A DNA stretch of 39,214 bases, from the IMG/VR virus record IMGVR_UViG_3300031569_000017, positions 1 through 39,214 of that record. One strand, given 5' to 3'. The position numbers and the translations under genes are program-made. This DNA comes from a virus. This document shows positions 29,001 through 36,417 of the stretch, piece after piece. Every line of letters begins with the position of its first letter. Positions within the stretch are counted from its first letter, which is position 1. Under the pieces are notes generated by a model that saw only the letters and a list, made by a program, of their open reading frames with translations, had not been told where the DNA came from and did not search any database.

Positions 29001-29248
29001 AATTCAGGGAATCTTTGTAAAAATCGTTTAGCATCTAATGCTTGTTTCTTTTTAGTATTACCAGTTATCCATTGATACAATGATGCAGGTAATGATTCTT
29101 CGAATAGAAGCTCCATTGGGTTTCTAAGTGTTTGAAAAAAACCTGGAGGCTTTTGTATTTCGTTTTGCAAAGGATCTTTCAAGGGATCTTGAACATCCTT
29201 TATAGGATCCTTTAGATTAGGGTCGTTAAATCTAAAGTCATTTGCCAT
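26009..29248 (-). CDS. Large internal virion / ejection protein with LPD38-like region
   Basis: The largest protein here (1079 aa). The N-terminus is polar and disordered (DFRFNDPNLKDPIKDVQDPL). Several hydrophobic Gly/Ala stretches follow: about 195-215 (AAALFTPLAFSTGLQLGE), 225-245 (TIGATAGLVMSTVFGAIPAL) and 345-370. The C-terminal third has the features of the large polyvalent-protein domain I know as LPD38: LAAQFTNDAFGGQDWFAMTR (about 855-874), FAPDWTISNLRIIGKGLPAF (about 895-914), and a final membrane-prone FAKAALIFAVVGNAMNYAFS. Such proteins are packaged and ejected into the host with DNA, like T7 gp15/gp16. Position within the virion-gene block supports this. Confidence 0.68.
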   Translation of the reverse strand: MANDFRFNDPNLKDPIKDVQDPLKDPLQNEIQKPPGFFQTLRNPMELLFEESLPASLYQWITGNTKKKQALDAKRFLQRFPELRNTGQYKEAERIYNKFGYLLEEGEQKFDFGEVVKLAKKHPGIMGAELVNMVVADPYLLAVPSLFFTRLGRGVVNATRAKYSKRFRYVDDKFKQKYRKDIKYGAAAALFTPLAFSTGLQLGEKGEISLSRTTTETTIGATAGLVMSTVFGAIPALAARDLGIAEPQVRQAFIRATKNMRADKLLELTSDGNGRVATNALIKELKKTLSNVSDEEFARLSSQIDIALKRPIENALDMAKATAFKAASFGAIGATAQFLTEPKDKLQESAIGFGAGVGIYLAGKGLYKLMRTMPSQLETKSINTMENALDAMHVYHNKLESSSIPLVNRIKEFLPDETSKSKVFHYIQGTKVNKNLDFDLNGKQLTLKDLTKTEAQGAFYIKKTLDGLYAELDKLDPTLIKSYRSNYLPLLWDTFEKEPLIFAQKFNEKVYGNTTVTKFGKQRRFSDINEGYKAGYNLKKGMDDPAELLRIYTSSVTKALMTRQMIKYLTNAKYSPLVIPVGQGFTAKLPLMINNPRQVGTYSKYLGTHYTKFNHPFLGQRDATYVARGTEKSLRMVFDATTEGELMSAIFTTNLMMKRLAVGGSFFHAGALIESMIFSTVPAKVIVKFTKQAFRKEKTEIMKMIENPGIYLKEFPHANQAIKDFGFNDVVRFAQASRLVISTPEDVGFDRFYGQMRKFDRLLKHQLGIKQGENIEKVFKFFDRITWDRIFTHAKLYTFLTQLNKIIDPTDKTQAHIYSKARLAAQFTNDAFGGQDWFAMTRRIQTPIFKSLAQTTFQPGSRGYMQLLMFAPDWTISNLRIIGKGLPAFEANSDARRMYSYYFAKAALIFAVVGNAMNYAFSGKSVLENKDPTRIDLGNGDVLTFSKQLMEPFHWITDPQKTALKKIGSLPRTVTEVITNKQYLTTGYSPSITKNDDNAIEKAMKIGGHAGSRFLPIWLQSAVRSTKEQLEQGGVPADVAADVALDFVLGQSGHPRYKGPRYTKYKLGGLVRDPYKTLF

Positions 29249-29797
29249 TTAGAATCCCATATCTTCTTTAAGTTTCTTTAAAAATTGTACTTCTCTTGTT
29301 TCTAATGAATAAGGTGTTTTACTAACAGCTTTACTAGATTTCTTAAATATACTAGCTTTAGCTCTACCAGTATATCTTTCTGTAATTTTAGTAAATGCTG
29401 CTTTAGATTTAGTGTTAGCTTGATTATAAGATTTAATAGCACCTTTAGTTTTAGCTTTAAAAATACTAGCTTTAGGTACTTTAGTTCCTTTTGCTTTTAA
29501 ACCTTTAATACCACCAGCAGTTTTAATTCTGCTAGTCTTTAATTCTTTATTAAGAGTTTTAAAAAACATTTTGTTTTCTACTTTTAATGCATAGTCTTTA
29601 ACTGCAACATCTCTAATAGATTTAGTTTGTATACCTTGTTTAGTTATATAATCAGTACCTTCACCAAACTTTCTTCTTGCAGCTTTATCTGCTAAAGATT
29701 GTTTATCCATACTAGAAAATCTAGTTGGCGATGGTTGTGCAGGTAATTTTATTGCTTTTGGCTTTGGGCCAACTATTCTAAATTTAGACCATTTCAT
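29249..29797 (-). CDS. 182-aa very basic protein, probable internal virion component
   Basis: Lysine makes up a large part of this protein (MKWSKFRIVGPKPKAIKLPA, FFKTLNKELKTSRIKTAGGI, and a KASIFKAKTKGAIKSYNQAN stretch). KASIF occurs twice in similar settings (about 111 and 147), hinting at an internal repeat. The final SLETREVQFLKKLKEDMGF is helical. There is no membrane span or enzyme motif. It directly precedes the large ejection protein, so a DNA-condensing or core role is plausible. No family is recognised. Confidence 0.55.
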   Translation of the reverse strand: MKWSKFRIVGPKPKAIKLPAQPSPTRFSSMDKQSLADKAARRKFGEGTDYITKQGIQTKSIRDVAVKDYALKVENKMFFKTLNKELKTSRIKTAGGIKGLKAKGTKVPKASIFKAKTKGAIKSYNQANTKSKAAFTKITERYTGRAKASIFKKSSKAVSKTPYSLETREVQFLKKLKEDMGF

Positions 29798-29805
29798 ATT
29801 ATCTC

Positions 29806-30840
29806 CTAGAAGTAATCAGGGAATCTGTTTTTAAGAATCTTAACAGCTCTAGCCCTTGATACATTTTTTAATTGTGGGTTAGACTCTAAAAGCATATTGA
29901 CTACTTTAGTGTCATCGTTATCTATAATGTTTCCATCTATTTTTGGTACAAACATTTCAGCACCTTCTTCACCAACTACATATTCTTTGCCTTGTGTAAC
30001 TGGGCCACCTTTAGCTCGTTTAAAAGTATCATCAGGTTTAGTTTCTAATGTTGCTTTAGTTATACCTCTTATACCACCTTTTTTCTTAATCTTACCTTCT
30101 TTAACTAATCTTTTAATAATTCTCTTTTTAAATTCCATATTAAATACTAAAGGTTTACTACTTTTGTTATTGTCTTGTAATTTTTGCATTTCTTTTTCAA
30201 GTTCAATAGTAATCATTTCAGCAGCTTCTTCATATTGAGCTTGTTTGTTTTCATTTTTAACAAATTTACCATAAGCTCTTTCAAAGAAGTTAGGTTCTTC
30301 AATATCCATAGTTTTAAGAAGTTGTTTAGTATTTTCTATTTCTCCAGCTGTTGCTTCAATAGGAGCTTGTTTTCTATCTCTTATTCTATCAGCATATTGA
30401 CCTGATATAGCACCAGCTTTTAAAGCATTATCAAATAATGATTGAGACATAGGTTGTCCAGTAGCAGAAGATTTCATCAAACCTAATCCTAATGTAAATG
30501 CAGGGTTAGCCATTAATCCTTCAAAGCCACCTTTGTCTTTCCACTGTGATCTAATACCAGCTAAGTCTAAACCAAAAAATCTTTTAGTTTGTTCATTGCT
30601 TAATCCTAAACCTGTAACACTATCAGGTGCATTCATTCCAGGCATTTGTTTTTTCTTTTGAAAATTATTAAATGGATCTACATTAGGATTAACTAAAGGA
30701 GATTCTTTTCTTTCATAACTAGGATTAGGAACTACACCTTGTTCGTTAACTTGAGGTGGCATAAGATCAGAATCCATAGGATTATCATCAGGAATAATAC
30801 CTGTAGCTCTACGTCTAAGTCTTTCTATAAATGATTCCAT
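29806..30840 (-). CDS. Internal virion protein with GGPV...YVVGEEGAEMFVP motif
   Basis: A 344-aa protein. The N-terminal 100 residues are Pro/Asn/Gln rich and probably disordered. The middle is helical (FFERAYGKFVKNENKQAQYE, EEAAEMITIELEKEMQKLQD). Residues about 280-310 contain AKGGPVTQGKEYVVGEEGAE followed by MFVPKIDG. That motif, GGxV..G..YvVGE.GpE.fvP, is best known from the C-terminal part of tail tape-measure proteins and related injection proteins. Finding it here, in a podovirus-type virion block with no long tape measure, suggests a shared docking or assembly function. The C-terminus (LKNVSRARAVKILKNRFPDYF region) is basic. Confidence 0.6.
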   Translation of the reverse strand: MESFIERLRRRATGIIPDDNPMDSDLMPPQVNEQGVVPNPSYERKESPLVNPNVDPFNNFQKKKQMPGMNAPDSVTGLGLSNEQTKRFFGLDLAGIRSQWKDKGGFEGLMANPAFTLGLGLMKSSATGQPMSQSLFDNALKAGAISGQYADRIRDRKQAPIEATAGEIENTKQLLKTMDIEEPNFFERAYGKFVKNENKQAQYEEAAEMITIELEKEMQKLQDNNKSSKPLVFNMEFKKRIIKRLVKEGKIKKKGGIRGITKATLETKPDDTFKRAKGGPVTQGKEYVVGEEGAEMFVPKIDGNIIDNDDTKVVNMLLESNPQLKNVSRARAVKILKNRFPDYF

Positions 30841-31841
30841 TATAATACTCTCCTATCTAGTTTATTTAGTTTTAAAAAATCGTAATATGGACTATCACTA
30901 ACTGCTAATAATCCTTGTTGTGTTCTTGATGAGTATAATGTGTTTTTAACATTATTATACAAATCTTGAAAGTTTGCTTTTGATCCTATGTAACTATTAA
31001 TCCATCCTGATGGATCAGGTAATCCTGTACCAGCAGTTTGTGGTGTTCTTTGTGAATCAATAATAGCTGCATAATCATCAGAAATAGTTGTTGGAGGTGG
31101 ATTGTTATTATCTCCTCCTGTTAAATTTATATCTTTAGCATCTTCTGTTCTAAATCCTGCATCAAATGCTTGTTGGTCAATAGCTTGTTGAGTTTCTAAA
31201 TCTTCAGAAGAATAATCATCTGTAAGTCCTCTAGACTCTGCCCAATCTCCAACAGTTGATTTATAATCACCTTCTCCTATACCATCTTCACCTGTAGCAA
31301 GAGTTGGTTCAGTTTTTCTTTCAGCATCTCTTTTAGCTGTATATCCTGAAAACAATGCATTTATACTAGCAGTTAAAGGAGTATTATAAAATGCATTAGC
31401 TGTTAATGCTGTACCTAAAGTTTTACTACCAAACATTGTTTTGTTTCTTAATTCATCTCTTGCATAATCTAAAACACTTGGTTGATTTATAGGATCTACA
31501 TTAAATTCTTTACCAGTAGTATATTGTGAATCTATATCATCATTATCTGAAGTAGGTGTATTGTTTATTTGATTTTGTACAGACATTGCGTAATTATAAT
31601 CATAATCACCGCCACTACTATTATCATCATTGCTACTGCTACTACTTCCTCCTTGACCATCTTCACCTGAACCATAATCATCTGATCCATAAAAACTTGG
31701 AATACCACTATTATTTATATCTATACCAGCACCACCTTTACTTGATAAAAGACCAGCTTCTTTAGCATTTATATATGCAAGAAATTCACCTTTAGGTGCT
31801 TCATCATTTAATAGACCAGCAGCTTTTTTTAATTTATTCAT
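30840..31841 (-). CDS. 333-aa acidic virion protein with YIN-type N-terminus
   Basis: Residues about 18-37 (GEFLAYINAKEAGLLSSKGG) match a motif, 'GE.lAYINp.EA.lL...GG', that I recall from internal or ejection proteins of several podovirus groups. It is followed by a Ser/Gly/Asp-rich low-complexity stretch (about 48-85) and acidic, disordered-looking segments, then a helical end (FQDLYNNVKNTLYSSRTQQG). No enzyme motif. One-base overlap with the gene downstream. A structural role inside the virion or tail is likely. Confidence 0.58.
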   Translation of the reverse strand: MNKLKKAAGLLNDEAPKGEFLAYINAKEAGLLSSKGGAGIDINNSGIPSFYGSDDYGSGEDGQGGSSSSSNDDNSSGGDYDYNYAMSVQNQINNTPTSDNDDIDSQYTTGKEFNVDPINQPSVLDYARDELRNKTMFGSKTLGTALTANAFYNTPLTASINALFSGYTAKRDAERKTEPTLATGEDGIGEGDYKSTVGDWAESRGLTDDYSSEDLETQQAIDQQAFDAGFRTEDAKDINLTGGDNNNPPPTTISDDYAAIIDSQRTPQTAGTGLPDPSGWINSYIGSKANFQDLYNNVKNTLYSSRTQQGLLAVSDSPYYDFLKLNKLDRRVL

Positions 31842-31847
31842 AAACTA

Positions 31848-32567
31848 TTAAAGTAGACCACCTAATAAACCAAAGCCTCCACCTATCGCAGCTCCCATAC
31901 CAGCTCTACCAAATTGATCACCAATAGCTAAGCCAGTTAAAGCACCACCTGCTGCCATTCCAAAAGGATTTTTGTTAAAAGATTGTGTTCCTTGTTGAGT
32001 TGGGAATCCTGCTGCTACAGGATTAATTACATTAGAGTATCTTTGTAAATTTTGATATGGAGCTAAGTTCTGTTCTTGTTGTAAACTTCTTAATTCCTCT
32101 CCAACAGCTGTTAAGCTTGGTACAGCTCTTGCAGTTTGTAACTGTCTATTACGTTCATTTTCATACGTTTGAAAAGCTAAAGGTAATGCCTGTTTCCCTA
32201 GTTGGCTCGTCACTTGTTGTTGAGACATAGGACTGCCTGGAGTTCTACCTGCACCTGAAAATTGTTCAGCAACATTCGTGTACGCACTCGATGCTGCATC
32301 AGCAATTAAAGGAGATAAAAAAGGATTAGAATATTGCCCTGAAATTGTATCTGCAATTTGCGTATTTGCCAGTCCTGCTATATTTTCTTGTGCAGCTAAA
32401 CCTGAAAGCTGTTGTGTTGTTGGATCCACATATTGTGGCCCTTGCCCATAAATAGCACTAGCATCAGTTATAATTTGATTTAATGCTGGTTGTGCTGGTG
32501 CGTAAGGTTCGTTAGCTTGTATAGTAGTGCCTCCACCACCTGATGATCCTCCTCCTCCAAATGACAT
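31848..32567 (-). CDS. 239-aa Gly-rich ejection-type protein
   Basis: Begins MSFGGGGSSGGGGTTIQANE and has a helical middle (QVTSQLGKQALPLAFQTYEN, RSLQQEQNLAPYQNLQRYSN). The Gly/Ala-rich hydrophobic end (about 205-239, MAAGGALTGLAIGDQFGRAG, then GAAIGGGFGLLGGLL) could insert into a membrane. T7-like ejection proteins of the gp14 type combine a helical body with membrane-insertion capacity. It lies next to the GNAT-like gene, the T7 gp13-gp14 order. Function is inferred from that position and composition. Confidence 0.6.
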   Translation of the reverse strand: MSFGGGGSSGGGGTTIQANEPYAPAQPALNQIITDASAIYGQGPQYVDPTTQQLSGLAAQENIAGLANTQIADTISGQYSNPFLSPLIADAASSAYTNVAEQFSGAGRTPGSPMSQQQVTSQLGKQALPLAFQTYENERNRQLQTARAVPSLTAVGEELRSLQQEQNLAPYQNLQRYSNVINPVAAGFPTQQGTQSFNKNPFGMAAGGALTGLAIGDQFGRAGMGAAIGGGFGLLGGLL

Positions 32568-32568
32568 A

Positions 32569-33003
32569 TTATTTTTTCTCCTTATTTTGTTTTTCTAATA
32601 AAACATGAGTACGATTATACCCATATCGACTTAATACTTTTTGCCAACCTGGTCTAGCAATGAGTTCCATTGAATCACATTTGTTATCCCAAGCAAACTT
32701 TTCTATATTTTTAATTAAGTGTTGCCACTTATCTCTATGATGTCCTGTCATAATTCTTATGTTAAGACATTTCTTTAATGGTCTCTGTAATATCTCGGTA
32801 ACTACAACACCATAATATTGTGTATTCTTTTCTTCATTATCCCATAGCATCCAAAGTTGCATCTTCTTTTCTTTGACCCATTCTTTAATACTAGAAGATA
32901 AAGCATAACCATTAGATCTAGCTAACGCATCTGCGATGTCTTTTTCAACGTGTTTCCACGCATCGTCAGTCATATCATGTGGTATATAAACCAATTCAAT
33001 CAT
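32569..33003 (-). CDS. GNAT-fold-like protein, possible T7 gp13 counterpart
   Basis: A 144-aa protein with a GNAT-like layout: helical start (DAWKHVEKDIADALARSNGY), strands (MQLWMLWDNEE, YYGVVVTEILQ, CLNIRIMTGHH), a helix (DKWQHLIKNIEKFAWDNKCD), then SMELIARPGWQKVLSRYGYN and a last strand THVLLEKQ. The usual acetyl-CoA loop (Q/R-x-x-G-x-G/A) is missing, so it is probably not an active acetyltransferase. T7 gp13 is also a degenerate GNAT-like protein encoded just before gp14. Overlap with the upstream structural gene is four bases. Confidence 0.58.
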   Translation of the reverse strand: MIELVYIPHDMTDDAWKHVEKDIADALARSNGYALSSSIKEWVKEKKMQLWMLWDNEEKNTQYYGVVVTEILQRPLKKCLNIRIMTGHHRDKWQHLIKNIEKFAWDNKCDSMELIARPGWQKVLSRYGYNRTHVLLEKQNKEKK

Positions 33004-33338
33004 GCACTTTTTTCGTCAAATATTTCTAAGTAACTAATTATTCCTTCAATCTTATCAGCTACCCCTACCTGTATTTTTAATATATCTTCAGCTTCCATAA
33101 CAATAGGAGACAAAGCACCATTTTCTGTAGTTCCAGCAGCCATAGTTGAATGATAAATTTCATAAGTAGCACTAGCAGAAGTATCTGTTATAGATATTTC
33201 AACAAGATTATTTGAACTATGTTCGTTTGTTATTTGTATACTTTTAACAATAGCTGTTCTTCCAGCAGGTACTGTATATACAGTAGTTAAATCTGTACTT
33301 GCTAAAGCAAATCCTTTATTTTTATATATATTAGCCAT
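33000..33338 (-). CDS. 112-aa beta-rich structural protein
   Basis: Strand-rich protein: GFALASTDLTTVYTVPAGRT, AIVKSIQITNEHSSNNLVEI, SITDTSASATYEIYHST, ILKIQVGVADKIEGIISYLE. This VYTVPAGRTAIVKSI...N pattern is common in small tail or head proteins of phages. It is linked to both neighbours by short overlaps. Its layout is like the protein at 2098-2364. The role, perhaps in tail-fibre attachment or decoration, is open. Confidence 0.62.
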   Translation of the reverse strand: MANIYKNKGFALASTDLTTVYTVPAGRTAIVKSIQITNEHSSNNLVEISITDTSASATYEIYHSTMAAGTTENGALSPIVMEAEDILKIQVGVADKIEGIISYLEIFDEKSA

Positions 33339-34387
33339 TATCTTGCTGTTGTTGGTACACCATTGGTTGAAACTAAAGGTTCATCTGCAAAAGCCATAAA
33401 AACATATTCTGTACCACTACCGCCAAAGTTTGGATTGTTACCTCTGATTTTAAAACCATTACTAAGTAAGTCTATTGCTCTTGCACTAGTATTGTTTTCT
33501 GCACCAGCACCATTAGGTTCAAATATTACTTGTGTTGGGTTACCATTAGAATTAACTGCTGTATTTCTTGTTGAATCCCATAGCATCCAGTTTTCACCTA
33601 TAGTTGCTTTGTGCAATATATATTTTGGTTTAAAACCACAATAAACAAAAGCATTATCACTAGCTTCTCCATTCCCAAGATAAGAACCTATTTTTGAAAA
33701 ACCTTTAACCTCTGCGAAGCAGTAAGCTACAAAAGTATCGCTAGACCCATTAGTTTCTGCAAAAGCTCCAACAGAAAAAACAGAAGAAGTAGGAGTTGTT
33801 GCATTCCAAGGAGCAGAGCTAGTATCTTCTGCTTCTGCTGTATTTAATCTTAAATTTTTTCCATTACCTATGGATTTATGATACATAAGCCAATCACCTG
33901 TTGAGTTTGTTCTTTTCACCAAAACTACAGAAGGAATAGCTCCTAAACCATGTCCAACTGTTGCGGCACTTCCTGTGCCTGTGTAATTTACTATTGAAAA
34001 TCCTGATGTTGTATTAGCAGATGTCTTTATTGTGTTTATAGAACCATCTGTATTTGAAGAACCCGAACCATTAGCTTTCCAATTCCAAGATACTATTCCA
34101 TTTCCATCACCATTTTCTGCTGCTTCAGTTCCTACTGTAAATCCATCACTATCAAAAGACTTTAATTCTTCTGTAACTGTATATTGTATTGCATTTAAAT
34201 TAGCATAAATAACTTTATTAGCACCTCTTACAGCATCAAATAAAGTATGATGAGTTCCAGCAGCTCGATTTTTAAACCAAACCCAATCGGGTTGAAATCC
34301 TATCCCTGATACAGCATTTTCTTCAGCTGTACCTGTATAAAGTACAATATTAAAATAATCTTTTGGTTTAAATGAAATATAAGCCAT
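33338..34387 (-). CDS. DUF7483-repeat tail adhesin
   Basis: A 349-aa protein made of three related units, as in DUF7483 tail proteins. Recurrent segments are GFQPDWVWFKNRAAGTHH (about 30-47), GHGLGAIPSVVLVKRTNSTG (about 144-163) and YCGFKPKYILHKATIGENWM (about 248-267). Each is followed by an aromatic W-x-x-Y/D part (LFDAVRG, WLMYHKSIG, LWDSTRN). Other recurrent pieces are FTVGTEAAENGDGNG and FAEVKGFSKIGSYLGNG. The protein is Asn/Thr/Gly rich and lacks cysteine pairs and transmembrane spans. It is likely an adhesin at the tail tip that binds host glycans or outer-membrane proteins. One-base overlaps tie it to both neighbours. Confidence 0.7.
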   Translation of the reverse strand: MAYISFKPKDYFNIVLYTGTAEENAVSGIGFQPDWVWFKNRAAGTHHTLFDAVRGANKVIYANLNAIQYTVTEELKSFDSDGFTVGTEAAENGDGNGIVSWNWKANGSGSSNTDGSINTIKTSANTTSGFSIVNYTGTGSAATVGHGLGAIPSVVLVKRTNSTGDWLMYHKSIGNGKNLRLNTAEAEDTSSAPWNATTPTSSVFSVGAFAETNGSSDTFVAYCFAEVKGFSKIGSYLGNGEASDNAFVYCGFKPKYILHKATIGENWMLWDSTRNTAVNSNGNPTQVIFEPNGAGAENNTSARAIDLLSNGFKIRGNNPNFGGSGTEYVFMAFADEPLVSTNGVPTTAR

Positions 34388-35787
34388 TATCCATACTCCG
34401 CTAAATTTTTAGTGTTAAGTGAAAAGTAACCACTTGGTACAGCATGCTCAAAATTTCCGAACCCATCACCATCTGCGTTGCCTGATGAAATTGCATAAAA
34501 TGGAGAGCCAAAATTACAAGAAAATTCGTGTGCTTGAGTACTACTACCATCATAGACATGAGCCGCTACTGTTCCTGTTAAATTAGTAAAAGCCGCATTT
34601 GTTTTACTTGCACCACTTGTTGGGTCGCCACTTGCTTGAAAAGTTCCATTTTTAGAAAAATAAATTGCTAGATTATCCATGTCTAAAGCGATACCAATTA
34701 TATCGTTTGCGGCATAAGTATCTCCATAAGAAGAAGATGTACCAGCATTTCTTTTATCTCCATCTGGAGCATAAATCCAACCAAAAGCACCATTTGCCGC
34801 ACCATCATCTCTAGTATAACCATCTAAATCAGCAACTCCTACTCCTGACGCAGTATTGCTAGTAGTAGCATCTATTTTAACTTCCCAATACCACTTGCCT
34901 GCTGTTACTGCAAATGTAGATTGAGCGGCAAGATAATAGTTTGAACCATCTGTAATTTTTAAATTTCCTTGAGAAAAAGTATTGTCTGTGTTTGCTAAAC
35001 GAGAAGCATCTAAAGGATTTAAAGTACAAAAATTATTTGTGCAAGTATCAGTAGATTGATCTGTTGCGGCTAAATTATATTCTGTAAAATCTGTTCCGCC
35101 ATTAGCATCATTACCTAAATTAGCACTATCTTCAAAATCTAAATAAAATCCGTTTGTTCCAAAAGTTAATCCTGAAACATCTATTGGTTTCCATATTCCA
35201 CTATCTTCATCAAATTCTCCAAATGATGTTGGTGCTAATGCTAGTCCATCTATCAAAACTACTTCTGCTAAATATCCACTAAAATATTGTTGTGTACCAT
35301 CTACTGAACCAACATAACCTGTGTCGCCATTATTAATGGTAGTATTAGTATTTACTGATGGATATTCTGATCTTGATAAAGATGTTTCTTGTACACCATT
35401 AATATAAATTTTAATTCTATCTGCTTCTGTTCCTTGTGTTGTATCTACTGCCACAACCACGTGGTAAAAAGCTCCAACATCTCTAAACAATCTATTTGTA
35501 ATAATGTAAGCTGTATTAGAACCACTTGCTCTAAAATTTACAGCCATCTGATTTGCATCATTTATAAAGATATAATCATAATTACTACTATTTACAAAAC
35601 TACCATAAAAAGTTTGGTTAGCGCCTGTTACTGAAGTTTTAAACCAAGTAGATAAAGTAAAAATTTGTCTATTTCCTGATCCTTGTGTTTTGTCCATATA
35701 AGGAGAATCTGCAAGATTAAACATACAGGAATTAGCTACATCAAAACCGCCACTTACTGCTGAATTTGCTGGTATAATTATAGACAT
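34387..35787 (-). CDS. Tail adhesin with LamG-like and SPRY-like domains
   Basis: A 466-aa protein. Residues about 20-195 resemble a LamG/concanavalin-type domain: FTLSTWFKTSVTGANQTFYG, FYHVVVAVDTTQGTEADRIK, IYINGVQE and GYLAEVVLIDGLALAPTSFG. Residues about 275-430 resemble a SPRY domain: AGKWYWEVKIDATTSNTASG, VGVADLDGY, DIIGIALDMDNLAIYFSKNG. Both folds bind carbohydrates or proteins. Two cysteines (TCTNNFCTL, about 251-256) may form a disulfide. It is probably a receptor-binding protein of the tail, encoded between a chaperone-like gene and a DUF7483 adhesin. Confidence 0.7.
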   Translation of the reverse strand: MSIIIPANSAVSGGFDVANSCMFNLADSPYMDKTQGSGNRQIFTLSTWFKTSVTGANQTFYGSFVNSSNYDYIFINDANQMAVNFRASGSNTAYIITNRLFRDVGAFYHVVVAVDTTQGTEADRIKIYINGVQETSLSRSEYPSVNTNTTINNGDTGYVGSVDGTQQYFSGYLAEVVLIDGLALAPTSFGEFDEDSGIWKPIDVSGLTFGTNGFYLDFEDSANLGNDANGGTDFTEYNLAATDQSTDTCTNNFCTLNPLDASRLANTDNTFSQGNLKITDGSNYYLAAQSTFAVTAGKWYWEVKIDATTSNTASGVGVADLDGYTRDDGAANGAFGWIYAPDGDKRNAGTSSSYGDTYAANDIIGIALDMDNLAIYFSKNGTFQASGDPTSGASKTNAAFTNLTGTVAAHVYDGSSTQAHEFSCNFGSPFYAISSGNADGDGFGNFEHAVPSGYFSLNTKNLAEYG

Positions 35788-36410
35788 TAAATCTCCAATA
35801 TTGGTAGTTCGCCTAATGGTCTTGATTGAACACCATTACCATCTGTAGTGTATGTGTATAAAGTTTCTAATGCTGGAGTATCACTTGCGTTAGTGATTAA
35901 AGTTTCCATTTCATTTGATTTAGTTCTAACACTTGCTCTATATGTTGCAATATTAGTTGGTACAGAATAATCTGCAACTTCACTTGCTTTAACTACATAC
36001 CAATCAGTAGGTGCTAATAATCCACTAGCTTGTTGTTTAATAGTTTGTATTAGATTATATTTTAATCCTCTAGTTTTAATATCATTAACTGATTTGTCAT
36101 CTGGTAAATTTCCATCATCTTCATCGTCTTGCGACCAAGTAGTATCAGCATGAGCTTTAGGAGTAGCAGTTCCATAAGAAGCAGTAACTGTTCCATCAGC
36201 AAAAGCAAAAGATTGATTTGTATTGATATACCACTTTTCATCTTTTTTATTACTGTCATCAAAGACTACTTCGTAAATACCAATAGCTTCTTTTTCTGCT
36301 ACAGACCATTTCATAAATATGTCTGCTGGATATTGTAAATCTCCTAAAGTAAATCCTTTAGGGTTATTAAAGTGTTTTGTAATTGTTCCTGATTCTACTA
36401 ATGTATACAT
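35787..36410 (-). CDS. Tail fibre assembly chaperone-like protein (DUF4376/Tfa type)
   Basis: A 207-aa protein encoded directly after the long tail fibre. The C-terminal part (about 115-160) reads LKYNLIQTIKQQASGLLAPT, DWYVVKASEVADYSVPTNIA and TYRASVRTKSNEMETLI. The 'LL..tDWYVvK..E.....P..i..yR..vR' pattern is that of phage tail-assembly chaperones of the DUF4376 / caudoviral Tfa group. The N-terminal half is beta-prone (MKWSVAEKEAIGIYEVVFDD). It may help fold or cap the fibre. The start is 8 bases after the fibre stop. Confidence 0.66.
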   Translation of the reverse strand: MYTLVESGTITKHFNNPKGFTLGDLQYPADIFMKWSVAEKEAIGIYEVVFDDSNKKDEKWYINTNQSFAFADGTVTASYGTATPKAHADTTWSQDDEDDGNLPDDKSVNDIKTRGLKYNLIQTIKQQASGLLAPTDWYVVKASEVADYSVPTNIATYRASVRTKSNEMETLITNASDTPALETLYTYTTDGNGVQSRPLGELPILEI

Positions 36411-36417
36411 AATATTC

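Noticed and set aside
30184-30405. Plus-strand Phe/Ser-rich frame opposite the YVVGE-motif protein
   Set aside because: Phe-rich composition arises from reading Lys/Glu codons in reverse. No ribosome site and no neighbours on that strand.
31556-31765. Plus-strand His/Tyr-rich frame opposite the 333-aa virion protein
   Set aside because: It mirrors the Asp/Ser/Asn low-complexity region of the real gene; the histidine-tyrosine richness is an artefact.
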